Shown here: in pieces, positions 52,693 through 61,917 of the stretch
Layout: each line of letters opens with the position of its first letter
Position numbering within the stretch: the stretch's first letter is position 1
From: Bacteroidetes bacterium UBA1312
GTDB lineage: Bacteria > Bacteroidota > Bacteroidia > Chitinophagales > Chitinophagaceae
Direction of reading: 5' to 3'
DNA: 64,000 bases
Assembly (NCBI GenBank): GCA_002307135.1
Contig: DBTQ01000036.1
Coordinates: 208,913 to 272,912 of the forward strand
Translations under genes and position numbers: made by a program
The notes under the pieces: generated by a model
What the model saw: only the letters and a program-made list of their open reading frames with translations
Told to the model about the DNA's origin: nothing
The model's database searches: none

Positions 52693-53133
52693 ATGAAAAA
52701 AATTCTCGACTACAGAAAACTTTTGGGTGTACAAAAAACAACCGAATTAAAAGAACTGAAAACTATTTACCGAAATTTCATGAAGGAGTATCATCCTGAT
52801 AAATTTCAAGACAGTGATGAACAAAAATTGGAAGCAGAGGAGAAGAGTAAAAAAATCATCGAAGCATATCATTTTTTGGTAAGCATAGCACCGGAGACAA
52901 TTGAACAATCACTGCCTGAATATACCAATACAACCACAGCTTCTACCATTGTGGACTTTTCTTATACAGCCCAAATACTTCAGGTAAAATTCCTAGACGG
53001 TAGCAGTTATGAATATTTTGGTGTACCCAAAGATTTATACATTAAATTAGTTAATGCACCTTCGGCTGGTCGGTTTGCGCGTCGTCATATCTACCATTCC
53101 TTTACTTATCGCAAGATGACTAATATTGATTAA
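52693..53133 (+). CDS. J-domain / KTSC-domain fusion protein
   Basis: The 146-residue protein has an N-terminal J-domain (about 5-62) with YHPDKF, the HPD that contacts Hsp70. The C-terminal ~60 residues form a KTSC domain: IVDFSYTAQILQVKFLDGSSYEYFGVP, YIKLVNAPSAGRF. KTSC domains are thought to bind nucleic acid or lysyl-tRNA synthetase-like partners. The gap between both is short. It is followed 35 bp later by miaE. Confidence 0.85.
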   Translation: MKKILDYRKLLGVQKTTELKELKTIYRNFMKEYHPDKFQDSDEQKLEAEEKSKKIIEAYHFLVSIAPETIEQSLPEYTNTTTASTIVDFSYTAQILQVKFLDGSSYEYFGVPKDLYIKLVNAPSAGRFARRHIYHSFTYRKMTNID

Positions 53134-53168
53134 TTGCTGTAGAATTGACTCATTTGTTTTAACGTAGC

Positions 53169-53789
53169 ATGAAACCTACAGATAAAATTCCGGAAGAACA
53201 TAAACACGTATTGGGCTTAAGATTGCCTTCAGACCCTCGTTGGGTAAACTTAGCAGAGCTGAGTATTGAAGATATTTTAAGCGACCATGCTTATTGTGAG
53301 CAAAAAGCTGCATTAAGTTGTATTTCCTTAATACAAGCTTATCCGGAATGTTATGAACTGGTGAGGGAATTGTCTCCTGTGGTCATAGAAGAGTGGGGGC
53401 ATTTTCGTGCTGTATTAGCCGAAATTGATAAACGTGGTTTTCAATTAGGTCGCCAACGCAAAGACGAATATGTCAATGAATTAAAGAAATTTGAAATAAA
53501 ACCAGGAGGCCGTATGGAGCGCCTGGTAGAGCGGCTGATCATTTTTGCGCTTATAGAAGCTCGAAGCTGTGAGCGATTTCGTTTATTATCCCTATTTATT
53601 CAGGATGAATCGCTACGAGCCTTTTATCACAAATTTATGGTGGCAGAAGCCGGTCACTACCGTTTATTGTTGGACTTAGCTAATATTTATGGCAATGCCG
53701 AACAAGTGGCACAGCGCTGGCAGCAATACCTCGATTACGAAGCAGGTGTAATGGCCAACCTGGAAGTACGCAGTGATCGTATTCATTAA
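53169..53789 (+). CDS. miaE: tRNA-(ms2io6A)-hydroxylase MiaE
   Basis: A diiron enzyme that hydroxylates the isopentenyl group of ms2i6A37 in tRNA. The 206-residue protein has LRLPSDPRWVNLAE at the start, the iron-binding EEWGHFRAVLAEI, EARSCERFRLL and EAGHYRLLLDLA. These E/ExxH positions form the carboxylate-bridged site. It converges with the DUF1543 gene, 13 bp away. Confidence 0.92.
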   Translation: MKPTDKIPEEHKHVLGLRLPSDPRWVNLAELSIEDILSDHAYCEQKAALSCISLIQAYPECYELVRELSPVVIEEWGHFRAVLAEIDKRGFQLGRQRKDEYVNELKKFEIKPGGRMERLVERLIIFALIEARSCERFRLLSLFIQDESLRAFYHKFMVAEAGHYRLLLDLANIYGNAEQVAQRWQQYLDYEAGVMANLEVRSDRIH

Positions 53790-53802
53790 ATACCAACTTT
53801 TA

Positions 53803-54375
53803 TTATTCTACTTTCGTCCATTTTAGGTAGCCGATGTGAAGCGTATCTTCTGTTAATAAGCTTTGCTTCTTTATACGAATACTGTACAGCTCTTTGTACT
53901 CAAGTGGTAAAATATCTTCTATTTGGTATAAGTCATCTACATCAATTCCGTATTGTTCATCAATATGTGCCGCGGCCGCACCTTCGAATCCTGTATGTTT
54001 ATAGAATGCGGATTGTTTGGCTATTTTCATCGCCGACATTTTATTCGTAGCAACGTTCAGCATCTTATAATGATACTCTTCAAATTCATTTTCTTTATAG
54101 CCACCTAAATTGATGAAAAATAATTTGAGTCCATGCTCATCTTGTACCAAAGGTTTTTTTATAACTTCAATAGCATGACCAGCAACACTGCTCACTGTTC
54201 GCCACGCATCTATATGCAACTGTCCCTTTGCCTCGGGCCAAGATTGATTAATTGCTGGAAGCAGCTCTTTTAATGTAGCGGCTATACCAAAAAATACGTC
54301 ATGTTGTTCCGTAAGACGACCTGCAGGACGACAGCCAACAAGTACCATAAATAGCTTTACATTACCCATTCTCAT
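53803..54375 (-). CDS. DUF1543 protein
   Basis: The 190-residue protein has LFMVLVGCRPAGRLTEQHDVFFGIA at the start, LHIDAWRTV, LFFINLGGYKENEFEEYHYKML and FYKHTGFEGAAAAHIDEQYGIDVDD, which form the two DUF1543 halves. Function is unknown. The second Met (MGNVKLF) is as good a start. Confidence 0.85.
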   Translation of the reverse strand: MRMGNVKLFMVLVGCRPAGRLTEQHDVFFGIAATLKELLPAINQSWPEAKGQLHIDAWRTVSSVAGHAIEVIKKPLVQDEHGLKLFFINLGGYKENEFEEYHYKMLNVATNKMSAMKIAKQSAFYKHTGFEGAAAAHIDEQYGIDVDDLYQIEDILPLEYKELYSIRIKKQSLLTEDTLHIGYLKWTKVE

Positions 54376-54507
54376 TGTGTTATAGCCACGAAATTAGTAA
54401 CAATAGCACTATTTATTAAGGCAAATGTGGATTACTGACATTTTATAATGCTAAAATAAAATATCATGTCAATATGAGTGGTACACAAGCTGTTCGGCAC
54501 TTTTTTG

Positions 54508-54520
54508 TGTCATTTTGACA
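54508..54520. promoter_or_regulatory. TGTCA/TGACA palindrome before htpG
   Basis: TGTCATTTTGACA is a perfect inverted pair (TGTCA-N3-TGACA), 59 bp before the htpG ATG. A wider pair TGACAT...ATGTCA lies at 54435-54471. The TGTCA wording is shared with the inverted repeat at grpE. Confidence 0.4.
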
Positions 54521-54579
54521 AATAAAATCCTTTGGAATAAATATTGACGTTAATTAAGTACAAGAAAAAACGGAACACT

Positions 54580-56472
54580 ATGCAAGAAAAAGGTAACATC
54601 TCCATCCACACGGAAAATATTTTTCCGATCATTAAAAAGTTTTTATACTCCGATAATGAAATATTTTTACGCGAGTTAGTCTCTAACGCTGTTGATGCCT
54701 CACAAAAAATTAAGCGCCTTGCTTCTTTAGGTGAATACAACGGTGAATTGGGTGAATTACAAGTTGAAGTATCTTTTGACAAAGAAAAAAGAACAATTAC
54801 CATTAGTGACCGAGGCCTCGGAATGACGGCCGAAGAGATTAAAAAATACATTAATCAGGTGGCTTTCTCCGGTGCCACAGAGTTTGTTGAAAAATTTAAA
54901 GATGCAAAAGATGCTAACGAAATAATTGGCAAATTTGGATTGGGCTTCTATTCTGCATTTATGGTGGCCGACAAAGTAGAAATCAATTCATTGTCTTATA
55001 AAGAGGGTGCTGTGTCTGCACGTTGGATATGTGACGGCAGCACTGAATTTGAATTGATGGAAGGCGATCGTGCAACGCGTGGTACAGACATCATTCTTCA
55101 TGTAAATGCGGATTCTGACGAATTTTTAGAAGAAACTAAACTTCGTGGAATATTGAATAAATATTGCCAGTTTTTGCCTGTTCCTATTAAATTTGGTACA
55201 CGTACAGAGCAAGAACCAGATGGTGAAGACGAGGAGGGTAAGGCAAAGTTCAAAGAAATAACAGTTGACGATATTATCAATAACACAACACCTATTTGGA
55301 CAAAATCGCCAACTGAGCTTACAGATGAAGATTACCTGCGTTTTTATCGGGAGCTATATCCTTTTTCAGAAGAACCATTGTTTTGGATTCATTTGAATGT
55401 CGATTATCCATTTAATCTTACGGGCGTATTGTATTTCCCTAAAGTAAAGAACGACTTTGAAATGCAACGCAACAAAATAAAGCTATTCAGCCGCCAAGTA
55501 TTTATTACTGATGAAGTAAAAGATATTGTACCTGAATTCTTAATGCTCCTGCATGGTGTAATTGATAGCCCGGATATTCCGTTAAATGTATCTCGAAGTT
55601 TCTTGCAAGCGGATGGTAATGTGAAAAAAATCAACAGCTACATTACACGAAAAGTTGCGGATAAACTATCAGAATTATTTAAAACGGATCGAGCATCTTA
55701 TCAGGCTAAATGGGGAGATATTGGTCTTTTTGTAAAATATGGTATGATTACCGAAGACAAATTTTATGACAAAGCAAAAGACTTTGTATTGTTGGAAAAT
55801 GTGAAAAATGAATACTTTACATTGCCTGAATACCAAGAGAAAACAAAACATTTACAAACCGATAAAGAGGGTACACTCGTTTATTTGTACAGCAATGATG
55901 CGGGCAAACAAGATAGCTTTATTCGCACTGCTGAAAAAAGAAGCTATGATGTACTGTTGATGAACTCGCCAATTGATACTCACTTTATTGCACAATTAGA
56001 ACAAAAACTAGAAAAAACAACACTAAAAAGGGTAGATGCCGATGTGGTGGATAACCTAATAGCCAAGGACGAGAAAATCGAAAGCATACTCAGTGAAGAT
56101 CAAAGCAAAGCTGTAAAAGAATTGTTTGAAAAAGCAATCAATAAATCGACCATGAATGTGGAAATGGCTGCATTAGCTCCAGATGAATTCCCGGTAACAG
56201 TAACAATGGATGAATTTATGCGTCGCATGAAGGATATGTCTCGTAATGGCGGTGGCGGAATGATGAGTTTCTATGGCAACTTGCCAGATAGTTATAAAGT
56301 ATCTGTCAACAGTAACCACAAATTGATTCAGCGCATACTTCAATCAACGGACGAAAATAACCAGCAACGACTTGCACGTCAGGCATTCGATTTGGCTTTG
56401 TTATCGCAAGGAATGCTTACAGGAGCTGATTTGACAGATTTTGTAACAAGAAGTGTTGACTTGATTGACTAA
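54580..56472 (+). CDS. htpG: Chaperone HtpG (Hsp90)
   Basis: The protein has 630 residues from the ATG at 54580 (MQEKGNISIHTENIFPIIK). The 12 codons upstream have no homology to Hsp90. The GHKL ATPase domain has LRELVSNAVDASQKIK, DRGLGMTAEEI, GKFGLGFYSAF and the middle-domain NVDYPFNLTGVLYFPK. It ends without MEEVD, as bacterial Hsp90 does. Length is normal. Confidence 0.96.
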   Translation: MQEKGNISIHTENIFPIIKKFLYSDNEIFLRELVSNAVDASQKIKRLASLGEYNGELGELQVEVSFDKEKRTITISDRGLGMTAEEIKKYINQVAFSGATEFVEKFKDAKDANEIIGKFGLGFYSAFMVADKVEINSLSYKEGAVSARWICDGSTEFELMEGDRATRGTDIILHVNADSDEFLEETKLRGILNKYCQFLPVPIKFGTRTEQEPDGEDEEGKAKFKEITVDDIINNTTPIWTKSPTELTDEDYLRFYRELYPFSEEPLFWIHLNVDYPFNLTGVLYFPKVKNDFEMQRNKIKLFSRQVFITDEVKDIVPEFLMLLHGVIDSPDIPLNVSRSFLQADGNVKKINSYITRKVADKLSELFKTDRASYQAKWGDIGLFVKYGMITEDKFYDKAKDFVLLENVKNEYFTLPEYQEKTKHLQTDKEGTLVYLYSNDAGKQDSFIRTAEKRSYDVLLMNSPIDTHFIAQLEQKLEKTTLKRVDADVVDNLIAKDEKIESILSEDQSKAVKELFEKAINKSTMNVEMAALAPDEFPVTVTMDEFMRRMKDMSRNGGGGMMSFYGNLPDSYKVSVNSNHKLIQRILQSTDENNQQRLARQAFDLALLSQGMLTGADLTDFVTRSVDLID

Positions 56473-56629
56473 ATTGGAATAAAAACATTAAATAAAAGGC
56501 CTCGCATTAACCCACAGACCCACATTCCCTAACAGAAGTCAAGAGGATTTTGGGAGGAAGATCAATGTTGAGTGATATCCTTAGTCACCTTATTTTAATC
56601 AAGAGCTTGATTTAAGGAATTTATTAAAA

Positions 56630-57076
56630 TTGGAGAAGGCAAATATTAACCGAATCCAAGGTTTCATTATTCACCAAACGCATATTGATGATACAAGATA
56701 CATAAACATGGTATGGTGCTTTAAAATCTTATGCCATATAAAGGGTGATTATTTAGGATTGATTGATGCTCTTGAGAAATCGAGTAATTGGGAAAGCTGG
56801 ACTGTTGGTCATGGATCATTAGAGCAATACTGCTCAGATCTTTTGTATATTTTATTGATACCTGAGCATAAAGGAAATCCTCAAAGTCATACGTGTATAA
56901 TAAATGGTGTAAAATATTTATTGAAACTTGATGCACAGTCTAATGCTCCAGTAATATTGCAAGTTAATCCTCAAACAGTTACTCACGCATCAATACAACC
57001 AAATGACACGGAGCTTCTAAAATATCTTTTAGTGGAAGTGATAAGGCTTCTACAATTGCAACATGTCTTTTCGTAA
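56630..57076 (+). CDS. Hypothetical protein with a TTG start
   Basis: The 148-residue frame would start with TTG. The first ATG is at 56708 (MVWCFKIL). No family is recognised. It contains GHGSLEQYCSDLLYILLIPEH and a hydrophobic C-terminal helix LLKYLLVEVIRLLQ. A good terminator lies 33 bp after the stop, which supports transcription. It is the first gene of the accessory region. Confidence 0.45.
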   Translation: MEKANINRIQGFIIHQTHIDDTRYINMVWCFKILCHIKGDYLGLIDALEKSSNWESWTVGHGSLEQYCSDLLYILLIPEHKGNPQSHTCIINGVKYLLKLDAQSNAPVILQVNPQTVTHASIQPNDTELLKYLLVEVIRLLQLQHVFS

Positions 57077-57109
57077 CTGAAATAAATAATCTCACATTTT
57101 ACTATTTCT

Positions 57110-57135
57110 AAGCAACCGTAACAGGTTGCTTTTTT
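57110..57135 (+). terminator. Terminator after the 148-residue gene
   Basis: AAGCAACC (57110-57117) and GGTTGCTT (57124-57131) pair around a 6-nt loop and run into T. Confidence 0.85.
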
Positions 57136-57155
57136 CATTCCCAAAACTCATCATT

Positions 57156-58751
57156 ATGTCCAATAAACTTAACGACCAAAACCCAGAATATATGATTTGG
57201 CACTACGAAGAATTAGAAATAGTCCTTTTAGGCGGTATCCGAATAGAAGGACTGCATACCATGCGTGTAACCATGAAAGTAAGCTATAAAACTTATCCAT
57301 CCTTACGCCATACCATCGACCTCTACAATGACCACCAGACTACTAATTGGACAAAGAAAATAGCAGAACGCTATACCCTGAACAACAACTTTGTCATTAA
57401 CGCTTTTATAGCCCTGACAGACACATTAGAACTGTACCGCTTGAATAAACTCGAAGACAAAAGCAAACAAACACAACAACAAACTATAAGCGAAGCAGAC
57501 AAAGCAGCAGCAATACAGTTTTTAAAAACACCCAACTTATTAGAACGCACTAATGAACTCATTGGACAAGCAGGCGTAATCGGAGAAGAACTCAACCGTT
57601 TAATTATGTACCTCGTATTTACCAGCAGGAAAACAAACCGTCCTTTACACATTATTAGTATGGGCAGTAGTGGCACAGGCAAAAGCCATTTACAAGAAAA
57701 AGTAGCAGAACTCATCCCACAAGATGAAAAAATAGAAATTACCAGTATTACCAGTAATGCTTTTTACTATTACGACAGTGATGCACTCGCACATAAACTC
57801 ATCCTTATTGAAGACTACGATGGTGTCATCACAGCACTTTACCCCATTAGGGAACTACAAAGCAAACAACGCATAGGCAAGACCATTACTGTAAAAGACA
57901 AATCAGGCAATACAAAGACACTCCAATTATTGGTCTATGGCCCTGTATGTATTGCAGGCTGTACCACGCAGGAAAGTATTTATGAAGACAACGCCAATCG
58001 TTCTTTTTTAATTTACCTCGATGAAAGCAAAGCACAAGATGAACGTATCATGCAGTACCAACGATTGTTGAGTGCAGGGAAAGTCGATAGCAGTGAACAA
58101 AAAAACGTACAACAATTCTTACAGAACGTACAACGAATGCTGCAACCCATAAGCGTTCGTAATCCTTTCGCAGAACAACTCATCTTACCTCCTGAAATCT
58201 TTAAACCTAGAAGAACCAATGCCCATTACATCGCTTTTATAGAAGCCATCACTTATTATAAGCAGTACCAGCGAACACAGCTAACAGACAAAGCAACAGG
58301 CGAAATGTACATCGAAACAACACTCGAAGACATTACCGAAGCAGGAACGCTCATGAAAGAAATACTATTAAAGAAAAGTGATGAACTTGGCTATGCCACC
58401 AGAACCTATTTGGAACGTTTGAAGCAATATTTAAACGAACGAAAAAACAATATGGAGCTAACAGAACAAACAAGAAACAGCCCCGAATTCTCTAACAAAG
58501 AAATACGAGCAGCACTCAAAGAAAACCCCAATAACCAAAAGAAATACATGTTTCATTTACAGCAATATGGCTACATTCAAAAAGCATCAGGAGACCAAAA
58601 GAAAGGCTATCTGTATATCATCACCAGCTATGAAGAATACTACCAATTACAGCATCGGATTCGTAATGCAATGGATGAAGTTATTAGTAAACTAACTACA
58701 AAAGAACAGCAAAACAGCAAAGCAAAAGGGATAAAACAAGCCCCTAAGTAG
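57156..58751 (+). CDS. P-loop ATPase with C-terminal helical region, linked to a recombinase pair
   Basis: The protein has 531 residues from ATG 57156. An N-terminal ~140 residues of unknown fold come first. The ATPase domain carries Walker A GSSGTGKSH with K176, Walker B-like LILIEDYDG and sensor-like VAGCTTQES in the order of AAA+/DNA-replication initiation proteins. It then has a region with NPFAEQLILPPEIFKPRR and a C-terminal winged-helix-like NKEIRAALKENPNNQKKYMFHLQQYG. It is likely a mobility or replication helper (primase/helicase-loader-like) of the downstream recombinases. The specific family is not recognised. Confidence 0.7.
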   Translation: MSNKLNDQNPEYMIWHYEELEIVLLGGIRIEGLHTMRVTMKVSYKTYPSLRHTIDLYNDHQTTNWTKKIAERYTLNNNFVINAFIALTDTLELYRLNKLEDKSKQTQQQTISEADKAAAIQFLKTPNLLERTNELIGQAGVIGEELNRLIMYLVFTSRKTNRPLHIISMGSSGTGKSHLQEKVAELIPQDEKIEITSITSNAFYYYDSDALAHKLILIEDYDGVITALYPIRELQSKQRIGKTITVKDKSGNTKTLQLLVYGPVCIAGCTTQESIYEDNANRSFLIYLDESKAQDERIMQYQRLLSAGKVDSSEQKNVQQFLQNVQRMLQPISVRNPFAEQLILPPEIFKPRRTNAHYIAFIEAITYYKQYQRTQLTDKATGEMYIETTLEDITEAGTLMKEILLKKSDELGYATRTYLERLKQYLNERKNNMELTEQTRNSPEFSNKEIRAALKENPNNQKKYMFHLQQYGYIQKASGDQKKGYLYIITSYEEYYQLQHRIRNAMDEVISKLTTKEQQNSKAKGIKQAPK

Positions 58752-58840
58752 TTCCAGCAGTTCAATAAGGCAAGAACTACTTGCTGATCGATGAAACCCT
58801 TGTCTATTAAGGCATACAGGCTGAAAAAAATAAGTAGTTC
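58746..58840. repeat. Three AAGTAGTTC motifs between the ATPase and recombinase genes
   Basis: AAGTAGTTC at 58746-58754 (over the ATPase stop), the inverse GAACTACTT at 58774-58782 and AAGTAGTTC at 58832-58840. The first two form a 9-bp inverted repeat with 19 nt between them. They are possible recombinase binding sites. A shorter AAGTAG is at 60815. Confidence 0.55.
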
Positions 58841-58893
58841 TTCAAAATACGCTTTTTAAGGTAGTACCCCATAAAAAATCAAAACCTATCATT

Positions 58894-59868
58894 ATGAAAA
58901 CACTCCTTATCAACTCCGCGCATTACAAATACCTCTTGCAATCCTTTGCTGAATACATACAAATACTCGGTTATGCAGCCACCACCGTACAAACCATGCC
59001 TATACATGTTCGTGAATTCCTGCACTATCTGGAACAAAGAAACATTCAGCAAATCCAACAAGCCACACCCAAAGATATAGACCAATTTGTATACTACCTC
59101 AAACATCGAGCCAATAAAACAACCAAAGGAACAGCATTAAGCAGCAGTAGCATTAATAAAACACTCAATGCCCTACAACTATTTGCTAAATACCTCAACA
59201 GTACAGGTAAATATACTTTGACATTACAATTGGAACGGGCATTCAACGATACAAGCATACCCAACATTCTTACCATTACTGAAATCAAACAATTATACCA
59301 AGCTACTTTTTTACCCAACAGAAATAACACAATAGCTACAGGGCAAAGAGACCGAGCTATAATAGCTGTATTCTATGGTTGTGGCTTACGCAAAAGTGAA
59401 GGCATTAATCTGAATATTGCTGACATTGACTTACAAAGAAAACTACTCTTAGTCAGAAAAGGTAAAGGCAACAAACAACGTTATGTACCCATAGCAGCTC
59501 AACATGTAGAAGATATTAAAAGCTATCTGCAAGAGGGTAGGGAATGGTACTTACACCAACATGCCCATTACTTCCATCAGGAAAAATATGGTAGTCCTTA
59601 CCCTAAAAAGCAAGAGGTAGATACAGAAGCCTTCTTTATCAGCCAACATGGGAAACGATTAACGTGTATGGACAGCCAGTTAAAGCGCATGTTGAAAAGA
59701 GCTGAAATAACCACACCCATTACTTTACATGGCTTACGACACAGTATCGCCACCCATTTATTACAAAGTGGTATGGACATGGAAGCCATAGCTAAATTCT
59801 TAGGGCATAGTAGCCTTATATCTACTCAAATTTATACGCACATACTTAACGAACAACAAAACGAATAA
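58894..59868 (+). CDS. Tyrosine recombinase, catalytically complete
   Basis: The 324-residue protein has an N-terminal core-binding SAM-like domain (about 10-105). The catalytic domain carries R166 (YGCGLRKSEG), the conserved Lys region (VRKGKGNKQRYVP), H279 and R282 (HGLRHSIATHLLQSG), H305 (LGHSSL) and nucleophile Y314 (IYTHI). All six positions are intact. The next gene starts 2 bp after its stop. Confidence 0.93.
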   Translation: MKTLLINSAHYKYLLQSFAEYIQILGYAATTVQTMPIHVREFLHYLEQRNIQQIQQATPKDIDQFVYYLKHRANKTTKGTALSSSSINKTLNALQLFAKYLNSTGKYTLTLQLERAFNDTSIPNILTITEIKQLYQATFLPNRNNTIATGQRDRAIIAVFYGCGLRKSEGINLNIADIDLQRKLLLVRKGKGNKQRYVPIAAQHVEDIKSYLQEGREWYLHQHAHYFHQEKYGSPYPKKQEVDTEAFFISQHGKRLTCMDSQLKRMLKRAEITTPITLHGLRHSIATHLLQSGMDMEAIAKFLGHSSLISTQIYTHILNEQQNE

Positions 59869-59870
59869 AA

Positions 59871-60788
59871 ATGGAAGCAGCAACAACGTTTGAAACCTAT
59901 TTGAACAACAAGGGCTATCGAACCAGCACAATACAAGTCCACTTGCAACAGGTTGCTTTATTTAGAGCATGGATGCAGGAGCAGGGCATAACACAAATAG
60001 AACTGCTGCAATACAATGATCTTTTGCAGTATGCTCAACAAGAACAACAGAGAGGCATTACAAAAGCAACGGTCAACAATCGAATAGGCAGTATCAATAA
60101 ATATCTCGAATTTTTAAAGCAAGAAGAACAAATACTCCATAACCCAGCCAGCACATTTAGAATCAGGGATACTGGAACAACAGTGATACAAACACCGTTA
60201 AGTTATGACGAGCTGGTACAACTCTACAACGATTATAAAACACTGGATAAAGAAAGCCTGCTCCAAAACGCTTCCATTCCCCAACATGTAAAAGACAAAT
60301 CGAAACTGGCACAGCAACGGAATGTAGTAATAGTCGGTTTACTCATTTGGCAAGGATTGCATAGTGGCGAATTACAATTGCTGCAAACAGAACATATTCA
60401 TTTAGACGCGGGAACAATTTATATACCAGCAACGAATCGAAGCAACAGCAGGACTTTAAAACTGCATACGCCACAAATACTGACACTACATAGTTATTTG
60501 TATGGTGGCATCAGGGAACAATTTAAACCCAAAGAAGATGAATTGTTTACTGGTAGCCTGCACAACATTATTTATGCCTTAGTGGAAGAATTAAAACCTT
60601 TGCAGCCTACGATTAAAAATGCATTGCACATCAGGGCTAGTGTAATACTACATTGGTTAAAACTGCACAACAAAAGACAGGTGCAGTATATGGCAGGGCA
60701 TAAATGGATTGACAGTACAGAAAAGTATGCTGTGCAGGAAATGGATAGCTTAACCGATGCTTTAAGCAAGTTTCATCCGTTTGGGTGA
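59871..60788 (+). CDS. Degenerate tyrosine recombinase partner
   Basis: The 305-residue protein has the same domain order as its neighbour. However, the first catalytic Arg is replaced by H164 (QGLHSGEL), and the HxxRH box reads ALHIRASV without the usual His spacing. GH (YMAGHKW) and Y286 (EKYAVQ) remain. It is probably inactive or only partly active and acts as a partner for the complete recombinase, much as in multi-recombinase transposons. It overlaps no other gene and is co-transcribed. Confidence 0.85.
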   Translation: MEAATTFETYLNNKGYRTSTIQVHLQQVALFRAWMQEQGITQIELLQYNDLLQYAQQEQQRGITKATVNNRIGSINKYLEFLKQEEQILHNPASTFRIRDTGTTVIQTPLSYDELVQLYNDYKTLDKESLLQNASIPQHVKDKSKLAQQRNVVIVGLLIWQGLHSGELQLLQTEHIHLDAGTIYIPATNRSNSRTLKLHTPQILTLHSYLYGGIREQFKPKEDELFTGSLHNIIYALVEELKPLQPTIKNALHIRASVILHWLKLHNKRQVQYMAGHKWIDSTEKYAVQEMDSLTDALSKFHPFG

Positions 60789-60824
60789 AAGAATGTAATA
60801 AATTTGCACAAAATAAGTAGTGTT

Positions 60825-61076
60825 ATGGATACTGCAACAATGAAACAACGTTTACAAAACTATATAGCAATAGCTGACGATAAAATAATAATAGCCCTTT
60901 ATACGATACTGGAAAGTGAAATAGAAAAAACATTGTACCCATTGAGTAATTATGATGAAACCACCCTTGAAATGTTCGACCAACGAAAAGAAAACCATCT
61001 TCAAGGTAAAAGCCAATCTTATACCGCAGAAGAAGCCATTCAATCAGTAAAAGGTTTAAACAATACCGCTAAATAA
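60825..61076 (+). CDS. Small antitoxin-like protein
   Basis: The protein has 83 residues from the ATG at 60825. A helix-rich start (MKQRLQNYIAIADDKIIIALYTILESEIEK) and the C-terminal SYTAEEAIQSVKGLN resemble short addiction-module antitoxins found in Bacteroidota. The toxin partner is not next to it. It follows the recombinases and probably travels with them. Confidence 0.55.
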   Translation: MDTATMKQRLQNYIAIADDKIIIALYTILESEIEKTLYPLSNYDETTLEMFDQRKENHLQGKSQSYTAEEAIQSVKGLNNTAK

Positions 61077-61106
61077 TCTTGTACCCCCAAACTAGAAAAT
61101 AGAACT

Positions 61107-61283
61107 ATGAGTAAAACACGAAAAGGAAGCCCTAAATTAGGCAGTATTCCAAAATCGTTTAAACGACTTCAAAACAGAAGTACAAAAATGAAGCTTAAAA
61201 GAAATTTACGAGCTGTAATAACTTGTCCAGAAGGGAATAGTGTACTTCGGGTGCCTAAATCCCATGCTTGGAATTGGTTCTAA
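61107..61283 (+). CDS. Small basic hypothetical protein
   Basis: The 58-residue frame, from ATG 61107, is very basic: MSKTRKGSPKLGSIP, SFKRLQNRSTKMKLKRNLR. It ends VLRVPKSHAWNWF. The composition suggests RNA or DNA binding. No family is recognised, and the length leaves doubt. Confidence 0.45.
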   Translation: MSKTRKGSPKLGSIPKSFKRLQNRSTKMKLKRNLRAVITCPEGNSVLRVPKSHAWNWF

Positions 61284-61347
61284 TCCCTATAAGTTTAATG
61301 TGAGTACAAGTTATTGGTTAAAAATAATGTAGTAAATTTGTAAAGTA

Positions 61348-61587
61348 ATGCCTACAGTACTCTTAATTAAAGGAATTCGATTTTTCTTTTACAGTAATGA
61401 AAGCCAAGAGCCCATGCACATACATGTGAGTAAAGGCGATGCTGATGGAAAAATATGGTTAGTACCTGAACTTTCTGTCTGTTATTTTGAGGGTTTTAGC
61501 AATGCAGAGGAAAAAGACATTATGCAAATTACAGAAGCCCATTACGAACAATTTAAAGCTAAATGGAATGAATACTTCAACCAATAA
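61348..61587 (+). CDS. DUF4160 protein
   Basis: The 79-residue protein has the DUF4160 pattern GIRFFFYSNESQEPMHIHVSKGDADGKIWL and the ending HYEQFKAKWNEYF. It overlaps the next gene by 20 bp. DUF4160 and DUF2442 proteins are often encoded side by side and are suspected to be a toxin-antitoxin-like pair. Confidence 0.88.
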   Translation: MPTVLLIKGIRFFFYSNESQEPMHIHVSKGDADGKIWLVPELSVCYFEGFSNAEEKDIMQITEAHYEQFKAKWNEYFNQ

Positions 61588-61888
61588 TTATGATGCAATA
61601 GAAAAACTCATCTACGAAGAAGGCTTGCGTATAGAAGCTGTTGACTTCCATCCTGAGTTGGATATGATGCTTATATTGTTGAATACAAAAGCAGTATTGC
61701 ATCAAAGCATATCTGTTTATCCAAGATTAAAAACAAATGATAAAAAAGCCCTCTTACAATACGAACTTACAGGTAAAGGCAGTGGTATTTATTGGCCACT
61801 TTTAGACGAAGACCTAAGCCTAAAAGGTTTTTTGAGAGACGAGTTAAAAAACATGGTACATAGGAATAGTACAAAATATGTAGCCTAG
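61568..61888 (+). CDS. DUF2442 protein
   Basis: The protein has 106 residues from the ATG at 61568. It has IEAVDFHPELDMMLILLN, ISVYPRLKTNDKKALLQYELTGKGSGIYWPLLDEDLSLKGFLRDE, the DUF2442 signature around WP.LDEDLS. Its start overlaps the end of the DUF4160 gene, so translation may be coupled. Confidence 0.88.
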   Translation: MNTSTNNYDAIEKLIYEEGLRIEAVDFHPELDMMLILLNTKAVLHQSISVYPRLKTNDKKALLQYELTGKGSGIYWPLLDEDLSLKGFLRDELKNMVHRNSTKYVA

Positions 61889-61917
61889 CTACCACTCGTT
61901 ACAAATTATAAATTAGT

